Assembly (NCBI GenBank): GCA_949357655.1
Contig: CASHTG010000016.1
Coordinates: forward strand, 2,294,001 to 2,358,000
Source of the DNA: Parascedosporium putredinis
Taxonomy: Eukaryota > Ascomycota > Sordariomycetes > Microascales > Microascaceae
Length of the DNA: 64,000 bases
Reading direction: 5' to 3'
Shown here: piece after piece, positions 11,766 to 23,006 of the stretch
How positions within the stretch are numbered: the first letter of the stretch is position 1
Layout of the letters: each line of letters begins with the position of its first letter
The notes under the pieces: generated by a model
Databases searched by the model: none
The model's input: only the letters and a program-made list of their open reading frames with translations
Told to the model about the DNA's origin: nothing
Translations under genes and position numbers: made by a program

Positions 11766-13592
11766 ATGAGTTCCATGTTCAAGAAGAAGACGGGGCCTTC
11801 GATCAAGCCGAAACTCGTGCCACGGGGCCGCGCCGCTGCCCCGTCTTCTGCTTCTGCCTCTGCTGCGGCGTCGCCTGCCCCACCATCGTCGTCTGCATCT
11901 GCCACGACATCGCCTGCCCCGCAACCGCCGCGAAACCCTGTCGAATCCGCGCAGCGCACCCACGCAAAATCGCAGCAGGGTGGTGAATTTCCAACGCCAC
12001 CGTCCTCGAAGCCGAATGATGTTAGGACTCCGACAGAACAATCGAGTGCTAGTCCCCAGGCCCCTCCGACGGACTCTCTCAAACCCACGGACCATGTCCA
12101 ACATGTCTCCGACTCGGCCGCCGACCTGCATGCCACTTCGCCAAAGAATCCGAGGCTTCCCTCTGCCACGCGGAGTACAGATAGCGACTCGGAACAAATT
12201 ACATCTGGATCGGCTGCGCCAGCCACACCGGCATCACTAAATGCCGCGGCTCAGACCGCCGAAAGACCACTAGCGGCTGCGGCTGCCTCGCCGAAACTCC
12301 CGCCGTCCACAACGAGAACCAAGGCTATACCACTTGCTGAAGGATCGCAATCCAGTCCCTGGACGGACGACGCCCGACTGCCCAACTCGGATGTATCCGC
12401 GACAAGTACGCCTTTCGTCCAGCCTGCACCGTCACCGGCAAGCGAGTCGACATTATCCATCAATGGCTCCGAAGACCTGGCAACCCCGACAGCTACCGCT
12501 AAACCGTCAGTGAAACGCGGAAGGAAGCGCAAGGCACTTCCAAACGCGCTGGCTGATGGTGAGGATGGATCTCAGCCAGTTGATGGCGGCACACCGGACA
12601 CCTCACAACCACAGCGTCGTCCCAGGGCGCGACGAACCCAAACGCAGGCTTCTACGACAGAAGGGGCCGAGGGGAAGATGCGCCATCCAAGCCAAAACGA
12701 CAAAGGAAGAAGCCTGTTCCCCGAATCTCAGCGGATCCAGAAACCGAGGGACTCAATCGCGCAAGCCGGGCTCGGTCGGAAACGCCGCCTGATGCGGAGC
12801 TTCAAGTTGTCGACATACAGACTCTCAAGATGTCGGACCTGACACGAGATTTACGTATTGGAAAGAAATTCAGCAGGCACGATGAGCTCCGGGACCGAGA
12901 GCGCCAAGATCGCTCTCGTCTTTCTGGAGATGTCGTCACCAAGGCGTCTCAGAGCCCGGCGCCTCCTCAAGTGGTGCGGGGATCGCGTAACCTCGGCTGC
13001 GCCCTTGAGAGCGGCGGGGCCTCAGTTCCAGATCGTCAATGGCCAAATTGTGGTTGACCAAAGCTCGCTCGTTATGGACAGGCACGCTCGCGACGCGGTT
13101 GACGGGCCGATTGAGGAAGTGGAGGAGAACGAGTTCACGCACAAAGTCACGAGCAACAGCTTCCGGACAGGAAGCAAGCTTCGAGGACCAAACCACTGGT
13201 CGGAGGATGACACTGAAAAGTTCTACCACGCCCTCAAGAGGTTTGGGACCGATTTCGAGATGATTGCCCAACTTTTCCCCGGGCGGCAGCGGCGCCACAT
13301 CAAGATGAAGTTCAACCGTGAGGAGAAGTTCTCCAGGGGACGGATTGACGCGGCGCTCGTTGGGCCTAAGCGCCTCAAGATGGATTTTGAGGATTTCAAG
13401 GCCGCTACGGGCAAAGAGTACGAGGCTACCGCGGATATCCACGCGCAGCTCAAGCAACTGGAAGAGGCGCAAGAGGCAGCACAGAAGCAACAAGAAGAAG
13501 AGGATGCTGCGATTAACAGGCAGAGGTTAGAGGCCCTCCATGGCCCAGGAGGTGTGCCCGGTGAAAGTGAAGCGGTGGTGGCATCTATATGA
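11766..13592 (+). CDS. bdp1: TFIIIB subunit B'' (Bdp1), RNA polymerase III initiation factor
   Basis: Bdp1 completes TFIIIB with TBP and Brf1 and opens the promoter for RNA polymerase III at tRNA and 5S genes. Start at ATG 11766 (MSSMFKKKTGPSIKPKLV), which matches the family N-terminus; no ATG lies in frame upstream. About 280 residues of Ser/Pro/Ala-rich linker follow, then a basic patch (KRGRKRKALP). The conserved core comes next: DLTRDLRIGKKFSRHDELRD, GPQFQIVNGQIVVDQSSLV, EVEENEFTH, and the extended SANT domain (NHWSEDDTEKFYHALKRFGT, DFEMIAQLFPGRQRRHIKMK). A glutamine/glutamate coiled-coil tail ends at TGA 13590-13592. The frame breaks at GGGG 12671-12674 (one G missing) and must shift twice more between about 12955 and 12990 to reach the SANT frame. 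No intron was needed. Confidence 0.92.
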
Positions 13593-15968
13593 GGGCAGGT
13601 AAGGCTCGGTGAAAGCCTTGGCACCAGAGTTTTTCTACAGAGAAGAGAACTCGACGAACCAAACGATGAACACGTGGAAAGATGCCCGGTGGATGGATAC
13701 ATCAAGGGAACGGCGTTGTACGGGGTTCCGCAGCGGACCTACTGTTTTGTTTTATACCCCCTTTTTGATTTCTCGATTCTTCTTTCCTTGCCTTTTTCTT
13801 TCTGTCTAGGGAGGGTCAGACTTTCTCACAGGGACTAGGAATTATAGCTCGAGGTACCCTTGCCAGAGGAGCCATCCCGGCGGTTCATGTATCATTTCAA
13901 GGATTCTTTTTGGGTCAGGGCGGTTATTTAGTGATAGTTTGGCGCATTTGCTTTAAAGAAGTCTGAAAGAACTCGGATCAATTTCATCGCGACAACAAGC
14001 TTTGACTACAATCTCTCCTGCCTTGGTAGCGTGAAGCGTAACTCAGAAGAACATTGAAGGCTATAAACGAGTGATAGAATGAATTGATTGCTGGTGGTTG
14101 GTGCAATGGGCACAGCTACTCCCAGGCATGGCGGGCACGGAACGATTGGCTAGCGGAAAGTGTCGACATGATGTGTGGGCGGGTAAGGCTCTTAAGACGG
14201 GGGCGGGTCGTTGACATAAACAGCGAACAAGTTTGGTCAAGAGAACCCGCCATGATGCGGCAGACATGCATCATCTTGCAAGCAGGTGAGAGCGGCAGCT
14301 CGGCCATGGTTCCTGCAGTCCCACAGCTTTCTTCCCACTTGCCTCTGGCTCGCACATTCGAGAACGCAAGTTGCGACCTATGTGCAGAAAATATCGGGAG
14401 GGGGACAATTGTGAGCAAGGGACGTGTCACATCTGAAGGGCTAAATAAGCTGGATTCGATGAGGGAGGAGCCGGCGGTTTCGGGGAAATCTCCGGCATGG
14501 TACGAGAGCATGGCCTTGATCTAGCGCATCTACCCGATTCCTCCATGGTTTACCATCAGGTAAACCTCGAGTCTTTCTGTACGGTGGCTGATGTCATTCA
14601 GGGTTGATAGGAGTGTTTGCCAACGCAAAGATCAAACGTTGGAATCGATTCCTGCAAGCAACCTGCTCCCCCACTTCCTCCTACTCCTATCAATGCTTTC
14701 ATCCCCTCTCTCTACCTCGCGCCCGCCGCCTCTCCCCCTCCTTTCGAGGAGACGTCAATATCGGCGCTGACGAACAAAGTTTACCAAGGATTAATCTTGG
14801 GCCGCCGCCACCATCCGATCTGGGACGGTACATGGCAAATGCACGAGGGGGTGGATGAAGCAAGCAAGAAAGAAGTAGGGCCGGTCGCCAAGTGCAGGCG
14901 TGTGTGTCTCATATACTTTGCCTTCTTTTCCCGCCCATGAGCCCAATGATTATAGCTCAATCGTTTCGATGCTACACGGTGCTAGTGGTGCCAGTGAGAA
15001 GCCCACCGCATTGAGGGATTGTGTGCGCGTGTTGCCCAATCCAGCCTGAGGCAGCAGAGTGGGCCTGACGATGTTCGCAATGCGGTGGGAGACTGCAAAG
15101 GGCGCGAGGTTTTTCGAGATCCCATTTGACCCATGTCCTTCCTTCCCTCTTGGGCTGGTGGTGGTTTGCGTGGTGCCCCTCCAAGATGCTCCTACCCCAC
15201 CAGGAGGAGAGAGGACCTCTTGTGCCCTTGCGCTGGCAAGTCATAATACAGTGCCAGGCTGAAAAAGGCTCCACTCACCGGACGGCGTCCACTGAGGAAG
15301 CGAATGTGAATGTACCGACAAGTGCCCTCACCAGCCAGATCTCCGCCATGCAGACCAATGCGGTACATGCTCGCGATGTTTCCTCAAGACAATGGCGGCT
15401 GGTACGCAGTACGTACACGCTGCCTCTGCCTGGCTTGCCCATGCTTGTCTGTCCCACCTTTTGCAGCGACAACGTCCCTCTCTTGCCCCACCCCACCTGA
15501 CAAGCCCAGACTTCAATGCTCCGTGAGCCTCGCCTCAATGGTTAGCAGAAGCAACCGAGCAACCAAGCAACCAAGCAACCAGCAGGAGCTCTCTAGGCGA
15601 CCAGCCATCCACATCATCCCTCAACCAGTCGGTCCCCTTTGAAATTTGCCCACACCAAACTAGTGTGGCCTCAGAACTGCCCTGTCTTGAGAGAATAAAC
15701 CTGTGCACCTCCAGGCATCGTCCCGCTCGACTTCTTCCCCTTCATACCACTTTTGTCTTTTTTTCCTTTCTCTTTTTTCATTTCTTTTGCATCTCCCGTC
15801 GCTTCCATCTTCCTCGCCACTCCTCCTTTCTCTCTTTCCCCGCCCTTTTCATCCCCTCCCAAGAGCATCGATACTCAACCCCTCGATTGCTCCCGGACAG
15901 ACAGTCCCTCCTCCCGTTACCCCACACCCATAACCTCTTCCAAAACCAACCTAACATTTGCGCCCAAA
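13593..15968. other. intergenic bdp1-rad23
   Basis: About 2.4 kb. The frames here (for example 14084-14524 plus) have no recognisable domain. The last 300 bp (15700-15968) is a CT-rich leader for rad23 with the expected strand bias. No RNA gene or repeat was found. Confidence 0.5.
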
Positions 15969-17855
15969 ATGAAGGTCACCTTCAAGGTAAGCCAGGCAAG
16001 CCCCATCGCCCCCTCGCCTCGCGCGATGGAGGAGCTTGACATATTCTTCAAGAATCAGAGGACTTTGAAATACTAAATCAATGGCTATTGCCCCCCGCTT
16101 TGTAGGACCTGAAGCAAAATAAATTTACGCTCGACATCGAGCCAACGGACCTGGTACGCTTTACCCCGAAATCTCGTCTTTCGTCGCCCGTGGCCATCCC
16201 CGCCTTCCTCCACTCCGCTCCTCCAACCTAAGCCCGAACTCCCTCTTTCAACGACCTCATGTCAAGCTGGAATTCTCATCAGCGCAGCCTGTCCATCTCT
16301 GGTTGTTGGGAAGGGAGGAGGCGGGGGAGGGGCGAGGGTATGGATGGCCCCAAGAGACAGCGCCACCGCCAAGTTCTTGCCATGCATGCATGGCATCCTC
16401 CCCACATATGGAAACCTAGCTCGTCTAACTATGGCCTGTTCTACTCTTTTTAGATCTCCGCCGTCAAGCAAAAGATTAGCGAAGAGAAGGGCTGGGATGC
16501 CAAGCAGCAGAAACTCATCTACTCTGGTGAGTATCTCTCGCCTTTGAGGCAGCACAGCTAGCTCTACACCGATCCGGATAGCTAATCTACCCCTCTACAG
16601 GCAAAATTCTCAAAGATGACGAGACCGTTGAGTCGTACAAGATTGAGGAGAAGGGCTTCGTTGTCTGTATGGTGAACAAGGTATGTGAAATATCTAGGCT
16701 AAAAAGAGTTCCATATCCCATACTGACGACGGTTTTCTCTTCTCTCAACAGCCCAAGGAACCCAAGCCCGCTGCTTCTGCTGCATCTTCCTCCACCGCCA
16801 ATGTTCCTTCTACCCCCGCTCAGCCCGTGGCCTCGACACCCGCCGCCCCTCCTGCGCCCGCTGCACAACCCTCCACTCAGGCTGCCGTTCCATCGACCCC
16901 GACACCCGCCCGGTCCGCCGCACCTCCAGCTGATACCCCTGCCTCCTTCAACGACCCTTCCGCCCTGACTCTTGGCGTCGACAGAGAGGCTGCCATAGCC
17001 AACCTGGAAGCCATGGGTTTCGAGCGGTCGCAGGTCGAGGCTGCCATGCGTGCAGCTTATTTCAACCCCGACCGTGCCGTGGAATATCTCCTCAACGTAT
17101 GATGAGCTCGCTCTTCCTGTCACTCGCAAAAGCCTACTCCTGCGCACGTCTCTCCACGTCTCAAACTAACAATCATGTTTTTATACAGGGTATCCCCGAA
17201 GGCCTCGCACAGGAAAGACGCGCTCCGGCTGCCCCGGCAGCTTCTGCCCCTGCGGCCGAACCCGCTGCCGCCCCTCAAGCAGGTGGCGGTGACGAAGGCA
17301 GTGTGAACCTCTTTGATCTTGCTGCCGCTCAACAGGGCGGCGGTGGGTCTACCGCGCGCAGTGGAGGTGAGGCTGCCCCGGCAGCTGGCGCGCAACAAGG
17401 TTTCGGGAACCTCGACTTCCTCCGAAACAACCCACAGTTCCAGCAGCTTCGCCAAGTCGTCCAGCAACAGCCCCAGATGCTCGAGCCCATCCTCGAACAG
17501 CTCGGTGCGGGCAACCCCTTCTTGCACAACTCATTGCGAACAATCCCGAACAATTTCTCAGCCTCCTAGGAGAAGACGCCGATGACGATGCCCCGCTCCC
17601 ACCCGGCGCCCAAGCCATCTCCGTAACGGAGGAAGAGCGGGACGCCATTGAAAGGGTATGTCGCTCTCTCCGCCCAAAACCCTCCAAACAAGCTTTGACC
17701 AAAGGTGCTAACTTTCCCCTCTCTTCAAACAGCTATGCCGCCTCGGTTTCAGCCGTGAGGAGGCTGCCCAGGCTTACTTTGCTTGCGACAAGAACGAGGA
17801 GCTCGCCGCAAACTTCCTCTTCGACCAGCCCGACAATGATGATGGTGCCCAGTAA
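15969..17855 (+). CDS. rad23: Rad23, proteasome shuttle and nucleotide-excision-repair factor
   Basis: Carries ubiquitinated proteins to the proteasome and stabilises the Rad4/XPC damage sensor. Seven exons: 15969-15986, 16106-16153, 16454-16526, 16601-16680, 16752-17096, 17189-17655 and 17733-17855. The first exon codes for only six residues (MKVTFK). Domains in order: N-terminal ubiquitin-like domain (LKQNKFTLDIEPTDLISAV through GFVVCMVNK), a Pro/Ala linker, UBA1 (REAAIANLEAMGFERSQVEA), the Rad4-binding STI1/XPCB motif (LDFLRNNPQFQQLRQVVQQQ) and UBA2 at the end (ERLCRLGFSREEAAQAYFAC, NFLFDQPDNDDGAQ). One frame break at CCCC 17515-17518, cured by one C, gives LAQLIANNPEQFLSLLGEDA. Stop TAA 17853-17855. 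Introns show clear CTAAC-like branch sites, for example at 17166. Confidence 0.97.
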
Positions 17856-18229
17856 ACTGGAGTACACTAGGCTTTCGTTATTCCTTTTCTTTTCAAATGA
17901 AATGAGATAAAGCACTTGGGAATGCAACTGAATTTTCTTTCTTTTTCATTGGGATCATGGCGCCGGTGGTTCTTGATATGAATTTAATGGCAAGGCGGTG
18001 GGGGCGGAGAGTGTTGGTGGATGAGGCGAATAACCAGTTGGAGCGTAACGGCTGCTGTTGGCCCATGGTATACGAAGCGTTTGCCCTGGATTTTCTTGGC
18101 CCAGCCGAACATCACCCTTATCTAACAAGCGCGCTATGTTGTCCATGGCCCGGCGAAGGGCGAAGGGCTAGGCCGGGGGATAATGCCGACTTTGCGCCTT
18201 TCTCTTGGGCTCGAAATAGCTCTCTCTCC

Positions 18230-18260
<31 letters not shown>

Positions 18261-19118
18261 TCTCTCTCTCCCTCTCTGCTTCTCTCTCTCCCTTCCTTAC
18301 ATGTGCCGGGAGCCGATGTATACGTTCGACGTCCCCGTATCACCAAAGCTGTTGTGACCCGGAAACAGGATAGTTTCCACGAGACCGTCTGAAACGATTT
18401 CAACACGCCCCATCATGATTTAGGTGCCCTACACTAACAGGATCGTACAAGGGCTTTTCTTTTGTGTTGTCTTTGCTCGGGAAGCAGGAGGGTGCTTTGA
18501 CTGGGTAGATATTGGTCAATCGCAACAGTGATGTCTGCTTAGGCTTTTGTTTCTTGGAAGGAAGCGACGGCATTAAGTATCAGTAACACCCTATGAATGA
18601 ATAAAAGCAAGGTAAAACAAAAACTATAGGTTTAGGTCTTATTTGATGAAGACGCAAACTGCGATATTTATCTAGTTCTGTCTTGTTGGTGTAGTCACAT
18701 GAGCGTACACGTAGGCCGAGAGTTTGATAACGAGGGTGTTGAAACGAATTGGTTCGACCGTTCGGTGTTGTAATGGCGATTGATGGCTGAAGATTGTGAT
18801 AAATTTTTAGGTGTCTTGTGGATGTTGGGAGAATTTTCATTCAACCCCAACCAACTCCAAAAAAACCGCCTGCGATTTTGTCTTCTTGGCCCCTCTCCGC
18901 ACAACATCAAGTGGAAGGGTAGCTTTCTACCAATTCGGGACCCGTTGATTATAATCTGGGCTTTTGATTTGCGAATCAAAATCATAAAGTCAAAGTGTGA
19001 GACTTGGTGAAGTCCCCAAGAACGGGTGTTCTTGTAGCGCATCCACCAGTCTCAGCTTTGGACCTGGCAAGCGGCAAGCGGCAAGCGGACCCTTTAACTC
19101 ACCTGGGAAGAGGCTAGG
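17856..19118. other. intergenic rad23-rcm1
   Basis: About 1.3 kb, with a CT microsatellite (18221-18294) and an AT-richer right half. No gene was recognised. Confidence 0.55.
18221..18294 (+). repeat. CT/CTC microsatellite
   Basis: About 74 nt of almost uninterrupted (CT)n with a few CCC and TAT interruptions, downstream of rad23. A pure polypyrimidine strand able to form H-DNA. Confidence 0.9.
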
Positions 19119-20925
19119 ATGTCTCTCTATCACGAAACTGCCGAAATCCTCCTCGCGGCTGGGACATCTGGAGGCAGTCTACGGACGCTAACCTATGGCA
19201 AGAAGGGGCTCAAATCGCCGCCGGCCCAGGTATATGCCCTCGCGGTAGAGAGCGCGAGGTGGAGCGGGGTGCTGAAGGAAGTAGTGGAGGCTAGCGAGAT
19301 TCTCAAATTTGAGCGCAAGGTGAGTGGGCACGCACGAATCATCCGTGGGGAGGGAGATTTGCCCGTCTTGTTGAGCAGTCTCTCTCTCTCTCCAAGACGC
19401 ACCGAGGACTGGACTAGCCCAGTCCTCTTTTGATTTCTAAATATCTAATATATGCCAACGTCTAGCTCACGCCCATCCTTTCCTTGCTCCTCGTGCATGA
19501 CTTCCTCCTGGCCAAGGGCGGCATTGCGCTACCGCAGTCGCACGGCCTCCGGACCACCATTGAGAAGCACAAGGGCCGTCTGGCATCCGAATTCACGCGG
19601 GCCAGGATACGCAAGAAGCAGCCGACGCTCGAGGCCCTGCGGGCACTGATCGCCGAGGAAACGAGGACCGAGGCCGAGGGGTACCCGCGGTGGGTGCGCG
19701 TGAACGCGCTCAAGTCCGACCTGGACACGCAGCTGGAGACGACGTTTTCGTCCTTTGCGCGAGTGTTTTCCATCGCGGACGTGATGGCGGCGGCGGCGGG
19801 GCCAGCGGCGCGCAAGGTGGTCTACATTGACCAACACGTGCCCAACCTCGTGGCGGTATCGCCGGGCGTGGACCTCACCAAGACGGAGGCGTACGCGTCG
19901 GGGGCGCTGATCCTGCAGGACAAGGCGTCGTGCTTCCCCGCGTACCTGCTGGATCCGCGGCCCGAAGCGGGGACTTTATCGACGCGTGCGCGGCGCCGGG
20001 GAACAAGACGACGCACCTGGCCGCGATCCTGGCGACCGGGGTGGCGGAGAACGGGAGGCTGGGGAGCACGGTGTACGCGTGCGAAAAGGACCCGCACCGG
20101 GCGCAGACGCTGGCCAAGATGGTGGACCGGGCGGGGGCCAAGGGCGTGATCAAGGTGGCGCTGGGCCAGGATTTTCTCAAGGTCGATCCGGCGGACGAGC
20201 GGTACCGCGGGGTGTACGGGTTGTTGCTGGATCCGAGCTGCTCTGGGAGCGGGATCGTGGGGCGGGATTCGATGCCGGAGCTGTATTTGCCCGAGGCGCC
20301 TCCGCCGCCGGGAGGGGCGGGGAAGAAGACGAAGGGGAATGATGATGGCAGCAAGAAGAAGAACAACAATGACAAGAAGCGGAAGCGGGACGGCGGCGGC
20401 GAGGCGGGGACGGAGGTGGCCGCGGCGGCGACCAAGCCGGTGCTGGTGGACGACGACGGCAACGAGGTGACGCTGGCGACGGAGCAGGAGTTAGCGACGC
20501 GGCTGCGGGCGCTGGCGGGGTTCCAGCTCAAGTTGTTGCTGCACGCGCTGGCGTTCCCGTCGGCGCGGCGGGTCACGTACTCGACGTGCTCGGTGCACGA
20601 CGAGGAGAACGAGCACGTGGTCGTGGCGGCGCTGGGGTCGGAGGTGGCGCGGCGGCGGGGGTGGAGGGTACTTCGGCGCGGGGAGCAGGTGAGCGGGATG
20701 CGGGACTGGCCGGTGAGGGGGACGTGGCGGCGGCGGGGGCGCGGAGGAGGTGGCGGAGGGGTGTATACGGAGTTTCAAGGGGGATGGGAGGGGGTGATGG
20801 GGTTCTTTGTCGCGGGGTTTACGAGGGATGGGGGCCAAGACTGCCGCGACGACGACGACGACGACGAGAAAGAGGGTGGGGGAAGGAAAGGGGGCCGAGG
20901 AGGAGGAGCCGTACGTGAGGGATGA
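19119..20925 (+). CDS. rcm1: 25S rRNA (cytosine-C5) methyltransferase Rcm1 / NSUN5 family
   Basis: SAM-dependent methyltransferase that places one m5C on large-subunit rRNA in the nucleolus. Exon 1 is 19119-19319 (MSLYHETAEILLAAG), then an intron 19320-19465, then exon 2 from 19466 (LTPILSLLLVHDFLLAKGG, PRWVRVNALKSDLDTQLE). Motifs: SAM-binding DACAAPGNKTTHLAA, catalytic DPSCSGSGIVGRD (Cys of motif IV) and STCSVHDEENEHVV (Cys of motif VI). Between the two catalytic motifs sits a lysine/glycine-rich insertion (about 20320-20450). The frame breaks at GGGG 19969-19972; one added G joins PRPEAG to DFIDACAAPG. The frame used ends at 20925 after GFFVAGFTRDGG, the usual end of the catalytic domain. 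Acidic sequence continues in other frames to about 21130-21220 (EEEEPYVRDENGMIV, then a DE run), so the true C-terminus may lie further right. Confidence 0.9.
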
Positions 20926-21222
20926 GAATGGGATGATTGTGAGGGATGTGCTGGGGATGCCGATGCTCAAGGCTACGGGGATTTCATGTCTCTGGATCCC
21001 GGGGACGGGGGCCGGGGTGGGGAAGGGGATGATGCGGGGAGGACGCGAGTAATGAGGATGAGGATGAGGATGAGGAAGGGGACGATGTGGGTAGTTCGGA
21101 GGAGGAGGGTGGGGGAATGGGGGTTTTGAGGATTAGTTGGGGGTTGAATTCTACGTATATGTGTGATGGCTACATCGAGGACGTTGGTTTGGATGTGCTG
21201 CCAACGAAGGATATCTACAGGT
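20926..21222 (+). other. possible acidic C-terminal extension of rcm1 in shifted frames
   Basis: Directly after the rcm1 catalytic domain a +2 frame reads EEEEPYVRDENGMIVRDVLG and a third frame reads an alternating Asp-Glu run, then GDDVGSSEEEGGGMGVL, open to a TGA near 21222. The joints fall in G-rich runs where this sequence is error-prone. It could be the genuine acidic tail of Rcm1 or translated 3' UTR; the sequence alone does not decide. Confidence 0.4.
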
Positions 21223-23006
21223 GATGTCGATGTCTACAAATATGGCGCACCTTTGAGGGAAAGAGAGTACGCAGGATGCAGGGCCTCGTCCTCCTCCACA
21301 ATGGGGGAAACAGGGTTCTTGAAGCATATATCCCTAGGTGAAGGCCCCATGGGGTTGGTTGACACACCAAATGAACGTTGAGTAATAGCGGCGGCGCAGT
21401 TCACCACGCAGGCAAACTCCGACACTCCGTGGGGACGTCTCGTGGGCTGGTTCCTTGGAGAACATTGAAGAACAAGGATGGGGAGGATTAGTTTCTTAGG
21501 TTTCCTACCTTTGCCTTTTCCCTGGGCATGAGATGGGGAAAGCCTCTCCTTGTTGCGCCGTGGTTGTGGTCGAGCGATTATTAAATCGAGTAAATGATTA
21601 TTAAACAGGCCGTTCATGGCCGACGCGTAGTCACAAGGCGGGGGATTGGGGCTGAGGGGAGTAGGTTACTAGCTTGGTGCTTTGTGAGATTCGGAATTCA
21701 AGGTTCCTTTTACTCCTCGACGCCGAGACAAAGGGGCGCACAAAGAAGACCCTGGAGGGTAGCCCCTGGAAGAGTGAGCGAAGAAGACAACATTAAGTAC
21801 AAGCTTGCATCGGAGATCGTGAAACTTGACGCGGTGTTGTTCAAAACTACCCCACACACCAAAGGTGAGCTGTAAGGAGCCTTCCTATCGGAGAGTCCCC
21901 GCGGCGTGACAGGCGTGGGCAGGGCCAGGAACAGCTTTGGGGGAGTGGGGGCTAAGCAGCTGGTTTCGAGGTGATGATCTATGGATGGCCCGCCTGCTCA
22001 TTGTCCTGCTCATTGTAGGGTGGGGATTGCACATGCCTGCGTGCGCAAGACTGAACAGATCCATTCCCCCATGATTACTGGAACGTTTTCTACGACCGAG
22101 GTGCCGCTGTAAGAAAAACCCCAAAACCCGCTTGTTTGGGCCAATACGGCAGGTGGGTTCGTTGATGGAGGCAAAAATGACGTGCTCTAGGCTGACCATG
22201 TCGAGACTTTTTTCTTTTTAGAAGAGGAATTGAGATTCTAAGAGATGATTGATGAGAAATCAAGACCGCCAACCATGATGACCCGTAATCACCTGGACTC
22301 GTCCACCGTGATCCGTGATGTTGAAGAGGGGGAAAGGGCATGCATCGCAACTGCCGTGAGGTGCTTGGTCCCCAAAACGGACAATAGCTTCCAAAAACGA
22401 GGGAGCACCTAAACAGAACAAGGTTGAGCGCGGTGGCTCTTTTTAGAGTAAGCGCCGAAGGTAGCCGCTTGGGAGCTGGTCGTGCAAGAGGGAAAGCAAA
22501 CTAGGGAGCTATCTGGCCCCGCCCCAAAGTAAAGCGGGTGGGAAGCGAAGGGACTTGGGGGCAAGCCAAGTGCCCCTCCGACGATTTTTTCCTTCTCTTT
22601 TTAGTGGAGGTGGTTTCAAACCGGGGGCCGTAACGGAACAGGCGATGGGGGCGACAAAAGGACGTGGGTAGACCAAGACATCGGATGAGGAGCAGGAACA
22701 TATATAAATACGGGTAGCTTGACCGCCCCCTTGGAGAGTTCAGCTTCCGACCTCACTTTCTGCTATTCCATCGTAACGACAGACCAATTCTTTCCAAACC
22801 ATAGGTTCCAAGCCATAGCAGCACTCAATTCGTCGGCAGATCTCCGTTTCCCGACGCATCATATTGCTGGCTTCTCCCTAACAATAACCCCTCCATCCCA
22901 GGATTAGAGTGCACAGGAACCCACCCGCATTCGCCGCCCTTGCGCAAGTCGATCTGCCCCGCATCAGCCCGACAACGAAACCCCCCAAGAGCAAGTGTCA
23001 TTGATT
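21223..23006. other. intergenic rcm1-CBS, including CBS promoter
   Basis: About 1.8 kb with no supported gene. A TATA-like element stands at 22701-22710. The last 200 bp is a pyrimidine-rich leader. Confidence 0.5.
22701..22710 (+). promoter_or_regulatory. TATA-like element upstream of CBS
   Basis: TATATAAATA about 300 bp before the CBS start codon, followed by CT-rich leader sequence. Position and sequence fit a core promoter element for a regulated biosynthetic gene. Confidence 0.5.
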
